Under the pieces are notes generated by a model. The model saw only the letters and a list, made by a program, of their open reading frames with translations, did no database searches and was not told where the DNA came from. Positions 9,203 to 18,298 of a stretch of 64,000 nucleotides of DNA are shown piece after piece (position 1 is the stretch's first letter; the number at the start of each line of letters is the position of its first letter). A program made the position numbers and the translations under genes. The stretch is from Gottfriedia acidiceleris (lineage in GTDB: Bacteria; Bacillota; Bacilli; Bacillales; Bacillaceae_G), in the NCBI RefSeq assembly GCF_023115465.1, contig NZ_CP096034.1, positions 1,550,001-1,614,000 of the forward strand, written 5' to 3'.

Positions 9203-10147
9203 TTAGTCTTTAATTCTAACTTTAGGTAGTATTTTACCTAATTCTACTCCTGATTTTGTATCCCAAGTGCTTTCATCGTTTGGATCATATTTCTCCAAAA
9301 ATGCGATAACCTCACGAGTTATCGGTGTTGGAGTAGAAGCTCCAGACGTAACTGCTACAGTCTCAACGCCCTCTAACCATTTTAATTGAAGTTCAGTTAT
9401 ATCTGAAATACGAAATGCCTTTGTTCCTGCAATTTCATGCGAAACTTGAGCAAGTCTATTTGAGTTATTACTCATCGGATCACCAACGACAATTGTTAAA
9501 TCTGCTTGACTTGCTTGATCAGCAATCGCTTCTTGACGTACTTGAGTTGCCATACAAATTTCTTTATGAACATGAGCAGTCGGATACTTTTTTATTGCGT
9601 ATTGAATTAAATCTACTACATCCCATTGACTCATAGTTGTTTGATTGGTAATGATAATTTTATCAGTAGGAATTTCTAACGCATCAATATCAGATTTATT
9701 TTGAATTAGGTGAACAATCGAAGGAGCGATTCCAACTGCGCCCTCTGGTTCCGGATGTCCTTTTTTACCAATATAAATAAAGTGATAGCCTTCAGCCATT
9801 CGTTCTTTAATTAAATCATGTGTTTTCGTTACATCTGGACAAGTCGCATCAATCGTCGTAAGTCCTTTTTTAATTGCTTTTGATTTTACTTCTGGAGAAA
9901 CTCCGTGAGCTGTAAAAATAACAGTACCTTTTTCAATCTTATCTAGGATATCTAATCTGCTTGGACCATCTAAAGTAATGATACCTTCTTCTTCAAATGC
10001 GTCTGTAACATGTTTATTATGAACAATCATACCAAGTATATAAATTGGTCTTGGTAATGATGGATCTTTAGCAGCATTTCTAGCAATGACCATTGCATCT
10101 ACAACTCCGTAGCAATAGCCTCGTGGGGTAACTTTAATAACTTTCAT
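9203..10147 (-). CDS. ispH: 4-hydroxy-3-methylbut-2-enyl diphosphate reductase IspH
   Basis: Last enzyme of the MEP isoprenoid pathway, turning HMBPP into IPP and DMAPP with a [4Fe-4S] cluster. The 314-residue protein has the three cluster cysteines C12 (GYCYGV), C103 (DATCPDVT) and C198 (EICMATQ), plus the substrate-binding histidines in IVHNKHV and TAHGVSP. The ATG is preceded by AAAGGAGGGG, and this ribosome site forms one arm of a 14-bp inverted repeat (10156-10199). The pathway partner ispG is at 27.8 kb. Confidence 0.96.
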   Translation of the reverse strand: MKVIKVTPRGYCYGVVDAMVIARNAAKDPSLPRPIYILGMIVHNKHVTDAFEEEGIITLDGPSRLDILDKIEKGTVIFTAHGVSPEVKSKAIKKGLTTIDATCPDVTKTHDLIKERMAEGYHFIYIGKKGHPEPEGAVGIAPSIVHLIQNKSDIDALEIPTDKIIITNQTTMSQWDVVDLIQYAIKKYPTAHVHKEICMATQVRQEAIADQASQADLTIVVGDPMSNNSNRLAQVSHEIAGTKAFRISDITELQLKWLEGVETVAVTSGASTPTPITREVIAFLEKYDPNDESTWDTKSGVELGKILPKVRIKD

Positions 10148-10155
10148 GGAGTAGC

Positions 10156-10199
10156 CCCTCCTTTATAATATTGTTGTCATTTTTTATTATAAAGGAGGG
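10156..10199 (-). promoter_or_regulatory. Inverted repeat covering the ispH ribosome site
   Basis: On the plus strand CCCTCCTTTATAAT (10156-10169) is matched perfectly by ATTATAAAGGAGGG (10186-10199), 16 bases apart. In the ispH transcript (minus strand) the 3' arm contains the AAAGGAGGG ribosome site, so the hairpin would hide it. There is no T-run after the stem on either strand, which argues against a plain terminator. Confidence 0.6.
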
Positions 10200-10228
10200 A
10201 GATACTACTATACAAAGAAAAAGAAAAT

Positions 10229-11017
10229 TTACATAAACAATTTTGGTTTTGGATTTATGTTTGATGCAGTTTCTTTAATATTATGAGAAGGTTCTACTAC
10301 TTCTGACTTAATTGGAGCTTTTTTTCTTTTTTTTGGTTTTGTTTCTTCTGACTGCACAACATCAACTATTCCATTTGAATCATCTTTTTTACTTTTTTTT
10401 GAGTCGACGGGGTCGTCGGTATTTACTGCTTTAAATATTTTATAGATTGAAGGGAAATTTTTAATAGCAGGAGCGTATTGTTGAATCATTGGCGTGACTT
10501 GTTGAGCTGCTTGAACAGCTTTTTGCATACCACCGATGACACCTGTAATAGAAGTGTCTCCACCCATTAAACGTGAGAAAAACCCTGGATTGCCATCATC
10601 TTCTTTTTCGGGTGGTTGCCCAGTCATTGGGTATAGATTTTGTGATCCTTGTTGCTGATAATTACTACCGCCCTGAGGCTGCATTACTGGCTGGTTTTGA
10701 AAAGGAACAGGTTGTAAGATTTTATTTTGACTTATATATTGTTGATGTGTGTTTAACTGCGGCTGATATGAAATTGGTTGTTGATAATGACCTTGTTGCC
10801 CAACAATTTGTTGGACAGGTGGATAAAACTGTTGTTGATGTTGCATATAAGGTTGCTGCGGTGATTGGGGATATGGATATCGTTGATCAAAATTTGGTCT
10901 TGCACCGTATGGATTTTGTAAACTTTGATAAGGCTGTTGATAACTATTATAAAAATTTGGACCGTTCATAGGAAAAGGCTGTTTATTTTTTTTCTTAAAT
11001 TTATCAAGTAATCCCAA
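10229..11017 (-). CDS. VrrA/YqfQ family protein
   Basis: A 262-residue protein of the YqfQ-like (VrrA) family; function unknown. The N terminus is MGLLDKFKKKNKQPF, followed by a Gln/Pro/Tyr-rich low-complexity part (about 15-130, many QQPY and YQQP units), a conserved middle (GNPGFFSRLMGGDTSITGVI and a helix to about 200) and a Lys-rich tail. The start is TTG with AAAGGAGG 7 bases upstream. In Bacillus anthracis the homologous low-complexity part is a known variable-repeat locus, so length variation between strains is expected. Confidence 0.75.
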   Translation of the reverse strand: MGLLDKFKKKNKQPFPMNGPNFYNSYQQPYQSLQNPYGARPNFDQRYPYPQSPQQPYMQHQQQFYPPVQQIVGQQGHYQQPISYQPQLNTHQQYISQNKILQPVPFQNQPVMQPQGGSNYQQQGSQNLYPMTGQPPEKEDDGNPGFFSRLMGGDTSITGVIGGMQKAVQAAQQVTPMIQQYAPAIKNFPSIYKIFKAVNTDDPVDSKKSKKDDSNGIVDVVQSEETKPKKRKKAPIKSEVVEPSHNIKETASNINPKPKLFM

Positions 11018-11160
11018 TCTAATACCTCCTTTCCAAAATACTCTTTATTACTTAGGCTATGCACATAATTTGAAATGGTTAGTATAGGACAGAATAAAAT
11101 TTAAAATGCTACTTAAGAAGAAAGAAAAATTAGAATTAGCAATATTAGGCTAATCTATTG

Positions 11161-11166
11161 TATAAT
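11161..11166 (+). promoter_or_regulatory. Candidate -10 of the cshB promoter
   Basis: A perfect TATAAT 76 bases before the cshB start, in the gap between divergent genes. No good -35 hexamer is seen at the right distance. Confidence 0.35.
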
Positions 11167-11242
11167 AGATAATTGTAGCTATTTTGTACGAGGAGAAAGC
11201 TTCCTCATCACATAGAAAGTTTAAATTAAGAAGGTGAGTTAT

Positions 11243-12550
11243 ATGGCAATTTCATTTAAAAATTTTCAATTAAAACCATTTATTTTGGAAGCGATAGAGA
11301 AGAAACACTTTACAGAACCAACAGAAATTCAACAAAAGATTATTCCTCAAGTTAAAACTGGACGTAGTGTAATCGGTCAATCGCAAACAGGGTCAGGAAA
11401 GACTCATGCATACCTAATTCCGACAATTAATACATTAGATCCATCTGTAGATCAAGTGCAATTAGTAATAACTGCTCCAACTCGTGAATTAGCGACTCAA
11501 ATTTATAATGATGTCCAAGCAATCATTGAATGTTGTCCAGAAGATGAGCAATTAACTGCAAAAAACTTCGTTGGAGGAACCGACTACAAACGTACTGTTG
11601 AAAAACTTAAAAAACAGCCACATATCGTAATCGGTACTACTGGCCGTATTAAAGATTTAGTAAATGATAATGTATTATTAGTTCATACTACGAAGTATTT
11701 AGTAGTGGATGAAGCGGACTTAATGTTAGATATGGGATTTATCCATGATGTTGACCAAGTTGCATCAAAAATGCCGAAGAAACTACAAATGCTTGTTTTT
11801 TCAGCGACAATTCCTGAAAAGCTTAAACCGTTTTTGAAAAAGTATATGGAAAATCCTGAACATATTCATATTAATCCGCAACAACTTTCTGCTCAGAAAA
11901 TTGAACATATTATTGTTCCAAGTCGCCATAAAGACAAAGTTAAAATGGCTAAAGATATTTTATTAAGTTTTCAGCCATATTTAGCAATTGTTTTTACAAA
12001 TACGAAGAAAAAGGCTGAAGAAGTTGCTACTCAATTATCATCATATGGCCTAAAAGTTGGTCAAATTCACGGTGATTTAAGTCCTCGTGAACGTAAAAAA
12101 ATGATGAAGCAAATTCAAGATTTAGAGTTTCAATATATTGTTGCTACAGACCTAGCTTCCCGAGGAATCGATATTGAAGGGGTAAGTCATGTAATAAATA
12201 TTGAACTACCAGCAGATTTAGACTTTTATGTCCACCGTGTAGGTCGTACAGGGCGTGCTAACTTCTCTGGAACTGCTATTACAATTTATGATCAAGAAGA
12301 TGAACAAGCATTAGATAAACTTCAAGATCGTGGCATTACATTTGAGCATCGCGAACTTAAAAAAGGTGAATGGGTTGATTTAGGACCTCGCTCAAAACGT
12401 AAGCTCCGTAAAAAAACTGATCGAAGTTTAGATGCAGTTGCTGGTAAAGCAATCAAAAAGCCATCTAAAGTTAAACCTGGCTATAAACGTAAACTAAATG
12501 AACAAAGAGAATCATTTAAAAATAAAGTGAAAAGAAAAACAAGTAGATAG
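11243..12550 (+). CDS. cshB: DEAD-box RNA helicase CshB
   Basis: ATP-dependent RNA helicase linked to cold growth, RNA turnover and ribosome assembly. The 435-residue protein has the Q motif (TEPTEIQQKIIP), motif I SQTGSGKTHAY, PTRELA, the DEAD box (VDEADLML), SAT (FSATIP), and the C-terminal motifs TDLASRGIDIEG and HRVGRTGR. The tail from about 375 is strongly basic (RSKRKLRKK, KPGYKRKL), as expected for RNA contact. ATG 11243 is chosen over a GTG 9 bases upstream because the latter overlaps the AAGGTGAG ribosome site. Confidence 0.93.
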   Translation: MAISFKNFQLKPFILEAIEKKHFTEPTEIQQKIIPQVKTGRSVIGQSQTGSGKTHAYLIPTINTLDPSVDQVQLVITAPTRELATQIYNDVQAIIECCPEDEQLTAKNFVGGTDYKRTVEKLKKQPHIVIGTTGRIKDLVNDNVLLVHTTKYLVVDEADLMLDMGFIHDVDQVASKMPKKLQMLVFSATIPEKLKPFLKKYMENPEHIHINPQQLSAQKIEHIIVPSRHKDKVKMAKDILLSFQPYLAIVFTNTKKKAEEVATQLSSYGLKVGQIHGDLSPRERKKMMKQIQDLEFQYIVATDLASRGIDIEGVSHVINIELPADLDFYVHRVGRTGRANFSGTAITIYDQEDEQALDKLQDRGITFEHRELKKGEWVDLGPRSKRKLRKKTDRSLDAVAGKAIKKPSKVKPGYKRKLNEQRESFKNKVKRKTSR

Positions 12551-12557
12551 TCTGAAA

Positions 12558-12593
12558 AAAGAAAGGAAGAATATTCCTTTCTTTTTCTTTTAT
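12558..12593 (+). terminator. cshB terminator
   Basis: An 11-bp stem (AAAGAAAGGAA, 12558-12568, with TTCCTTTCTTT, 12574-12584) followed by TTCTTTT. Confidence 0.85.
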
Positions 12594-12671
12594 AAGCAGG
12601 CGAACAATTTAACCATCATTCATTTTCATGTTAAAATGGTACTATGATTAATTAAGGTAGGAGCTGAAAGA

Positions 12672-13565
12672 ATGTTACGAATAGGATCTCATGTTTCAAT
12701 GAGCGGTAAGAAGATGTTTTTGGCCGCTAGTGAAGAAGCTGCAAGCTATGGTGCTAATACATTTATGGTATATACAGGTGCGCCTCAAAATACACGTCGT
12801 AAAGCAATTGAAGATTTAAATATTGAAGCGGGTTTAAAACATATGGCTGAAAATGGAATTGCTGATATAGTAGTCCATGCACCATATATTATCAATATTG
12901 GAAATACTACAAATCCAGCTACCTATGAATTAGGTGTTGAATTTTTACAAAAAGAAATAGACCGTACTGCAGCATTAGGAGCAAAACAAATTGTATTACA
13001 TCCAGGTGCTCACGTAGGCGCTGGTGAAGATGCTGGTATTGACAGAATTATTCAAGGTTTAAATGAAGTATTAACAGCTGAAACTCCAGTACAAATTGCG
13101 CTTGAAACGATGGCTGGAAAAGGTTCAGAATGTGGTAAATCATTCGAAGAAATAGCGAGAATTATGGAAGGTGTACACTACAACGATAAATTATCAGTTT
13201 GTTTTGATACATGCCATATTAATGACGCTGGTTATGATATCGTAAATGACTTTGATGGTGTCTTACAGCAATTCGATCAATTAATTGGGGTCGATAAAAT
13301 AAAAGTACTTCATATTAACGATAGTAAAAATCCAAAGGGAAGTCGCAAAGACCGACACGAGAACATTGGCTTTGGGTCGATTGGATTTAAAGCATTAAAC
13401 TACATTGTTCATCATCCGCAACTAATGGACATCCCTAAAATTTTAGAAACTCCATATGTTGGTGAAGATAAAAACAACAAAGTACCACCTTATAAATTAG
13501 AAATTGAAATGTTACGCAATCAAGAATTCAATGAAAACTTAATTCAAGAATTATTGAAAGCTTAA
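12672..13565 (+). CDS. nfo: Endonuclease IV (AP endonuclease)
   Basis: Zinc-dependent AP endonuclease of base excision repair; cuts 5' of abasic sites. The 297-residue protein is a TIM barrel starting [15 protein letters not shown], with metal-site motifs [65 protein letters not shown] and ILETPY. ATG follows TAGGAG. It stands alone after cshB, as in B. subtilis (yqfS), and ends in a terminator. Confidence 0.96.
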   Translation: MLRIGSHVSMSGKKMFLAASEEAASYGANTFMVYTGAPQNTRRKAIEDLNIEAGLKHMAENGIADIVVHAPYIINIGNTTNPATYELGVEFLQKEIDRTAALGAKQIVLHPGAHVGAGEDAGIDRIIQGLNEVLTAETPVQIALETMAGKGSECGKSFEEIARIMEGVHYNDKLSVCFDTCHINDAGYDIVNDFDGVLQQFDQLIGVDKIKVLHINDSKNPKGSRKDRHENIGFGSIGFKALNYIVHHPQLMDIPKILETPYVGEDKNNKVPPYKLEIEMLRNQEFNENLIQELLKA

Positions 13566-13570
13566 TTGAA

Positions 13571-13610
13571 AGAAACCAGCTCAATTTAAATAATGGGCTG
13601 GTTTTCTTTA
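13571..13610 (+). terminator. nfo terminator
   Basis: A stem of GAAACCAGCTC (13572-13582) with GGGCTGGTTTT (13595-13605), including G-U pairs, followed by CTTTATTTTC. Confidence 0.75.
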
Positions 13611-13626
13611 TTTTCTCATTCGACTG

Positions 13627-13700
13627 CAAATAAAATCTGAAAATCACAATTAAAATCGCTAAAACTGCAATTAAAATTAGAGAATCGCAAATAAATATAA
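13627..13700 (+). repeat. Degenerate 20-21 bp tandem repeats
   Basis: A motif like CAATTAAAATCGCTAAAACTG recurs about four times; the CAAA/CAAT element starts at 13627, 13647, 13668 and 13688, spaced 20, 21 and 20 bases. The copies are imperfect and lie between convergent genes. No coding role is visible. Confidence 0.5.
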
Positions 13701-13816
13701 AATAATCAAATTGAAAGCAAAATAGAGAGATCCCCTATTAACACTAGTAATAAAAAAAGGGCACCCATATGTCAGTTAGTTAATCCAACTTATGAGACAG
13801 CCCCATTCGATTTAGT

Positions 13817-14116
13817 TTATAATTGTATTTCTACAACCTTTTTTAACTTACTATCCAAATATGAAGCAATTATTTTTCCATCTTTAATTCTTTTCACAGT
13901 GACAACATTACTAACTAATTCGTGATCATGTTCGTCTAAGTGCATTAATTTAATATAGACCACATGTGCCTTGTCACGTTCGATTAAACTACTTGCGATA
14001 TTAAGAGCTAAGTTATGGCTTAAATCATCCATATGAAACAGGTGTTTGAATTTCACTTCGTCATCTGTTTCTTTGTCTAAATAAATTATTTCATAATGTA
14101 GCTCATGCAAATCCAT
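13817..14116 (-). CDS. Small hypothetical protein
   Basis: A 99-residue protein (MDLHELHYEIIYLDKETDDE...) that I do not recognise. It is soluble, has mixed charge and no cysteines or signal peptide; it reads as alternating strands and one helix (LSHNLALNIASSLIERDKA). The start at 14116 is chosen by GAGAGGG 6 bases upstream; an in-frame ATG 5 codons earlier overlaps that site. It lies downstream of the DUF2624 gene on the same strand, with a 119-base gap. Confidence 0.6.
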   Translation of the reverse strand: MDLHELHYEIIYLDKETDDEVKFKHLFHMDDLSHNLALNIASSLIERDKAHVVYIKLMHLDEHDHELVSNVVTVKRIKDGKIIASYLDSKLKKVVEIQL

Positions 14117-14235
14117 ATTAATCCCTCTCATTTCGTTTTAGAATAGTTAGGTGATTTCTTTGTATGAGCATTATATGACTTGTGAAATGAGTCGAGTTAT
14201 AAATTAAAGTTTTTTAATGAACATTTTAACCAAGC

Positions 14236-14487
14236 TTAAGTTAGCTTTTGAAAAATAATATCAACTTGTTGTGCAGTGGCTTTAGAGGTAACATTTGCAA
14301 TTTGGGAAAGAATTTGTTTTTTATGTTCAGCGTCGTAAATATTATAATTTTTCCCGTTTAATATTGCAGCCACTTTATTGGCTTGATCTGGCGTAATATA
14401 CACTTGATATTGCTGGCTTAATTTTAATAAATCCTTTGGTGTTATACTATTTACCTTTTTATTTATGAGAGTTTGGATAATATTCAT
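14236..14487 (-). CDS. yqfT: DUF2624 family protein (YqfT-like)
   Basis: An 83-residue protein, MNIIQTLINKKVNSITPKDLLKL at the N terminus, matching the DUF2624 pattern of B. subtilis YqfT: helix, ITPKDLL.LS..Y.V.IT.DQA, then LNGKNYNIYD. Function unknown; small, soluble, all-helical in appearance. ATG follows AGAGGAGG. The position near nfo agrees with the B. subtilis yqfS-yqfT order. Confidence 0.8.
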   Translation of the reverse strand: MNIIQTLINKKVNSITPKDLLKLSQQYQVYITPDQANKVAAILNGKNYNIYDAEHKKQILSQIANVTSKATAQQVDIIFQKLT

Positions 14488-14748
14488 TCTGAACCTCCTC
14501 TTAGGTGGAATATTTCATCAATAAATTTTATGAAAGGTTATTATAAATAATGTGCATAGGACACTAATCTCGATTGATTTTTCAAAAAATATGTAAAATA
14601 GTGGGAGAGAGAGCGTTAGAAAACTATGAGGTTTCAGCGATTTCACATGGAGATTTGAAAGCGAATAAAAACGCTTCTTATTATTGGATAACTGAGGAGT
14701 AGAGATGCGGAAGTAACTGAACAACTCAATGAAACTATTAAAATAGAA

Positions 14749-14778
14749 AAGCTTGAATTCATGTTAGAATTCAAGCTT
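14749..14778 (-). terminator. Terminator of the YitT gene
   Basis: A 12-bp perfect stem (AAGCTTGAATTC, 14749-14760, with GAATTCAAGCTT, 14767-14778). On the minus strand a T-rich tract (TTCTATTTTAATAG) follows. The rest of 14488-14790 holds nothing I can support. Confidence 0.8.
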
Positions 14779-14790
14779 AATTGTTTACTA

Positions 14791-15660
14791 TTAATGGATT
14801 GCTTTCTTCTTAAACTTTCCACCTTTAACATCAGCTATATTACCGATTGCTACAAAAGCATTTTCATCATAGTCTTCAACAATCGATTTTAATTTTGCTT
14901 CTTCAAGTCTTGAAATGACTGTAAAGATGATTTTTTTATCTTCACCCATATAGCCACCTTCACCATGAAAATATGTAACTCCTCGACCTAATCGGGCATT
15001 TAATGCATCACCTATTTCTTTATCATTATCACTAATGATCCAAACGGATTTAGTATCCTGGAACCCTTCAATTGTTAGATCAATCGTTTTAAATGCTACA
15101 TAATAGGCAATTAATGAGTACATAGCATTATCCCATCCAAATACAAATCCTGCACTTCCGAGAATAAATACATTAAATGCCATAACAACCTCACCAATTG
15201 AAAAAGGTGATGATTTTGTTAAAAGTATACCTATAATTTCAGTCCCATCAAGTGAGCCACCATTACGAATTACTAAGCCTACGCCAATTCCTAAACCTAA
15301 TCCACCAAATAATGCAGCTAGTAAAGGGTCATTAGTTAAATGAGGAATGTCCTTAAAAAGAGAGGTAAATACTGAAAGAACAGTGATACCAAATAAAGTT
15401 GATATAGCGAATGTTTTACCGATTTGCTTATAACCTACTATTACAAAAGGTAAGTTTAACAAGAATAGAAAAATACCGAGATTAATCGAAGTAATATGGG
15501 AGAGGATCAGAGAGATACCTACGATTCCACCATCAATGATATCAGTTGGAATAAAGAATGCTTTTAAGCAAGCTGCCATCAATGCAGCTCCTAATGTAAT
15601 AAAAAACCCCCGTCTAATAATCTTAAAGTTTGAAAGCTTACGATGTGTAATTGCGTTCAA
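14791..15660 (-). CDS. YitT family membrane protein
   Basis: A 289-residue integral membrane protein of the YitT (DUF161 plus DUF2179) family, close to B. subtilis YqfU. About five or six hydrophobic segments fill residues 15-200 (GFFITLGAALMAACLKAFFI, LGIFLFLLNLPFVIVGY, LLAALFGGLGLGIGVGLVI), followed by a soluble C-terminal domain (about 205-285, VWIISDNDKEIGDALNARLG) with the ferredoxin-like DUF2179 look. The function is not established. The start is TTG, with AAAGAGGTGG just upstream. Confidence 0.85.
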   Translation of the reverse strand: MNAITHRKLSNFKIIRRGFFITLGAALMAACLKAFFIPTDIIDGGIVGISLILSHITSINLGIFLFLLNLPFVIVGYKQIGKTFAISTLFGITVLSVFTSLFKDIPHLTNDPLLAALFGGLGLGIGVGLVIRNGGSLDGTEIIGILLTKSSPFSIGEVVMAFNVFILGSAGFVFGWDNAMYSLIAYYVAFKTIDLTIEGFQDTKSVWIISDNDKEIGDALNARLGRGVTYFHGEGGYMGEDKKIIFTVISRLEEAKLKSIVEDYDENAFVAIGNIADVKGGKFKKKAIH

Positions 15661-15844
15661 AAAACCACCTCTTTATCTAGAATTATATGTTAATTGTAAC
15701 ATATTGTATTTTTTGTCACAAAGTGATAAGACTTGTTTATTAAAAAAACATTAAAGACTTTGTTTGGAAAATTAAGGGATTTAAAATTTTGATAAAGATG
15801 AAATTAATTAAAAAACTAATAAATATTTTGCCGAGTTTTCTTTG

Positions 15845-15907
15845 TTTACAAATAAGAAGTATTCTCTTATACTAAGAACTTGAAGTAAAACGTAATTATT
15901 CCTAAAT
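15845..15907 (+). promoter_or_regulatory. znuC promoter with candidate Zur box
   Basis: TTTACA (15845-15850), a 17-base spacer and TATACT (15868-15873) form a sigma-A-type promoter. Just downstream, 15887-15907 (AAAACGTAATTATTCCTAAAT) has one good half of the Bacillus Zur operator (CGTAATNATT) and a poor second half. Repression of zinc uptake by Zur is inferred from this and from the zur gene in the same operon. Confidence 0.55.
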
Positions 15908-15927
15908 AGATGAAGGTGTTTTAATAA

Positions 15928-16704
15928 ATGAGTCAAGATATCATTAAAATTGAAGATTTGTCTTATAGCTATGAACGTCAAAAGGTATTAACAGACATTA
16001 ATCTTCTAGTAAAAAAAGGAGACTTTTTAGGTTTAGTTGGTCCAAACGGTAGTGGCAAATCAACTTTACTAAAATGTATATTAGGTATCCAACAACCAGA
16101 TGAAGGAAAAATAGAGATATTTGGTACAGATATTCGAAAAATGAAAAGTTGGGATAAGATCGGTTATGTATCTCAAAAAGCGAATAGTTTTAACTCTGGA
16201 TTTCCAGCATCGGTTTTTGAAGTAGTATCATTAGGTCTTGTTTCTAAAATTGGATTGTTTAACGGTTTTAAAAATTCGGATAAACAAAAAGTCGCTGAAG
16301 CGTTAAAATCAGTTGGAATGTATGAATTTGCAAATCGTAATATCGGCGAACTTTCAGGTGGACAACAACAGCGTGTCTTTATTGCGCGAGCACTTGTAAG
16401 TAATCCCGAACTATTAATACTCGATGAACCAACCGTTGGGGTAGATGCTGAAAATGTAGAAAGCTTTTATCAATTACTTAGCGATTTAAATACTAAGCTT
16501 GGTATTACTTTATTATTAGTTTCACATGACATAGGCATTATTACTGATAAAGTATCACATGTTGCATGTTTAAATAAACGACTACACTTCCATGGTAGTC
16601 GAGATAAGTTTAAAGACGCTACTGAGAAGGATTTGTCTCTTCTATATGGTCATTCTGTGCATGTACTATCTCACAATCACGAGAATGGAGGAGATCGAAT
16701 ATGA
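15928..16704 (+). CDS. znuC: Zinc ABC transporter ATP-binding protein
   Basis: ATPase of a metal (zinc) uptake ABC transporter. The 258-residue protein has Walker A GPNGSGKST (about 38-46), the Q-loop, signature LSGGQQQR, Walker B LLILDEPTVGVD and the switch histidine in LLVSHD. The C terminus is His-rich (HSVHVLSHNHENG), fitting a metal system. It overlaps the permease gene by 4 bases (ATGA). No solute-binding protein gene lies in this operon, so the ZnuA partner must be elsewhere. Confidence 0.9.
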   Translation: MSQDIIKIEDLSYSYERQKVLTDINLLVKKGDFLGLVGPNGSGKSTLLKCILGIQQPDEGKIEIFGTDIRKMKSWDKIGYVSQKANSFNSGFPASVFEVVSLGLVSKIGLFNGFKNSDKQKVAEALKSVGMYEFANRNIGELSGGQQQRVFIARALVSNPELLILDEPTVGVDAENVESFYQLLSDLNTKLGITLLLVSHDIGIITDKVSHVACLNKRLHFHGSRDKFKDATEKDLSLLYGHSVHVLSHNHENGGDRI

Positions 16705-17537
16705 TGGATTTCTTTCATTATGATTTTCTGAGAAATACATTAATCACTGGTATGATAATTGGAGTGATGGCTCCATTATTAGGTGTATTTGTTGTATTTA
16801 GGAGATTATCACTTATTTCTGATGCATTGAGTCACGTGACTTTATCAGGAGTTGCAGCAAGTCTTTTACTTGAAAAGTATTTCTTTACATCAGGCTTTAT
16901 TAGCCCATTATTTATGGGGATGACATTTTCAGTTGCAGGAGCATTTTTAATTGAAAAACTAAGAAGTGTTTATAAACATTATCAAGAGTTAGCAATTCCA
17001 ATCATTCTTTCAGGAGGAATGGGATTAGGTGTCATTTTAATTTCATTAGCTAATGGATTTAATACGGATCTATTTAGTTATTTATTCGGTAGCGTAAGTG
17101 CCGTGTCACAAGAAGATTTAATTACTGTCATAATTATAGCTGTTTTTGTAGTAATATCTATCATAGTACTTTATAAAGAATTGTTTCTACTATCATTTGA
17201 TGAAGAATATGCAGTTGCGTCAGGTATTAATGCAAAATGGATTCATTATTTGTTTATCTTATTAGTTGCTTTAGTAGTGTCCATTTCTATGAGAGTCGTA
17301 GGTGTTTTATTAGTATCTTCTCTAATGACTTTACCAGTAGCAGCGAGCATACGAATTTCGAAGGGATTTAAGCAAACAATTATTTTTTCAATTATTTTCG
17401 GAGAGTTTTCAGTTGTTGCAGGTATTTTGCTTTCTTATAATTTAAATCTCGCGCCTGGTGGTACGATTGTGATCCTGCAAATCCTTATTCTTATTTTTAC
17501 TTTAGGTTTGAAGAAATTAAGAACGAGTAAAAGGTAG
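16701..17537 (+). CDS. znuB: Zinc ABC transporter permease
   Basis: Membrane component of the zinc importer, ABC-3 family. The 278-residue protein has about eight hydrophobic segments and the family motifs FRRLSLISDALSHVTLSGVA near residues 35-54 and SFDEEYAVASGI. GGAGGAG precedes the ATG, which overlaps the znuC stop. It is followed after 7 bases by the Fur-family regulator, forming a tight three-gene operon znuC-znuB-zur. Confidence 0.92.
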   Translation: MMDFFHYDFLRNTLITGMIIGVMAPLLGVFVVFRRLSLISDALSHVTLSGVAASLLLEKYFFTSGFISPLFMGMTFSVAGAFLIEKLRSVYKHYQELAIPIILSGGMGLGVILISLANGFNTDLFSYLFGSVSAVSQEDLITVIIIAVFVVISIIVLYKELFLLSFDEEYAVASGINAKWIHYLFILLVALVVSISMRVVGVLLVSSLMTLPVAASIRISKGFKQTIIFSIIFGEFSVVAGILLSYNLNLAPGGTIVILQILILIFTLGLKKLRTSKR

Positions 17538-17544
17538 TGATTAA

Positions 17545-17955
17545 ATGAAATTAGCAGATGCATCAAAACTATTAAAAGAAAGAGGCTTCAAAAATACGCC
17601 TAAACGATATGATATGCTTGAATATATTTTTAGGCAAAATAAATATGTAACTGCAAGAGATATTCAACAAGCATTAAAAGATAAATACAAAGGACTTAGC
17701 TTCGATACGATCTATCGTAACTTATCAACATTTATTGAGGTTGATGTAGTGGAAGTTACAGAACTAGAAGGTGAAAAACGTTTTCGATCGAAGTGTTCTT
17801 CTTCAGAGCATCATCATCATTTTATTTGTTTAGATTGTGGTAATACAAAAAGTATTTATAGATGCCCTATGGACAATTTATCTGTTGATTTACCAGGTTA
17901 TACAGTACAAAGTCATAAATTTGAAATATACGGTCTTTGTCCAGAATGTAGTTGA
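17545..17955 (+). CDS. zur: Fur-family zinc uptake regulator Zur
   Basis: Zinc-sensing repressor. The 136-residue protein has an N-terminal winged helix (RGFKNTPKRYDMLEYIF, LSFDTIYRNLSTF), a metal-sensing His cluster H89-H92 and the structural zinc cysteines C95-x2-C98 and C132-x2-C135. I call it Zur rather than Fur or PerR because it is cotranscribed with a zinc transporter and matches YqfV of B. subtilis in place. It likely represses its own operon through the box at 15887-15907. Confidence 0.9.
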   Translation: MKLADASKLLKERGFKNTPKRYDMLEYIFRQNKYVTARDIQQALKDKYKGLSFDTIYRNLSTFIEVDVVEVTELEGEKRFRSKCSSSEHHHHFICLDCGNTKSIYRCPMDNLSVDLPGYTVQSHKFEIYGLCPECS

Positions 17956-17968
17956 ATTCTATCCACTT

Positions 17969-18000
17969 TAGAGAGTACAGTTGTACTCTCTATTTATTTT
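17969..18000 (+). terminator. zur terminator
   Basis: TAGAGAGTACA (17969-17979) pairs with TGTACTCTCTA (17982-17992), followed by TTTATTTT. The stretch up to 18298 shows no further gene. Confidence 0.82.
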
Positions 18001-18298
18001 AGGCGTAAATCCATGTTAGATAACTTTTCCATTTCCATTTTCCACCTCATAATTTTTATTAAATTACATTCTAATTATATCTAAATAGTTAGTTTCTGTT
18101 ATTTGGAGGAATTTCTCTTTTTTCCATAAGAAACCAATCTGACAAACTGCTTTAACAGATCCTATTGAAAAATTATTGTCTTTTTTTCTTTTATAAGGTA
18201 TAGTAAGTTTCATCATATATGTTTAAATGTTTAAACGTATAATCTTAATTGTGATTAAATGATAAAGAATATAAATGTGAAGAGTAGGAGAAATAACG

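Noticed and set aside
13758-13804. Imperfect hairpin GGGC...GCCC downstream of nfo resembling an insertion-sequence end
   Set aside because: Pairing is patchy and there is no transposase remnant; most likely a weak terminator for one of the convergent genes.
14518-14831. Two minus-strand frames of 60-70 codons in the yqfT-YitT gap
   Set aside because: They overlap the YitT terminator and the end of the YitT gene, lack ribosome sites and have non-coding composition.
18010-18060. Short minus-strand frame starting near a GAGGTGG sequence downstream of zur
   Set aside because: Fewer than 20 codons, too close to its ribosome site and no terminator or conservation evidence.
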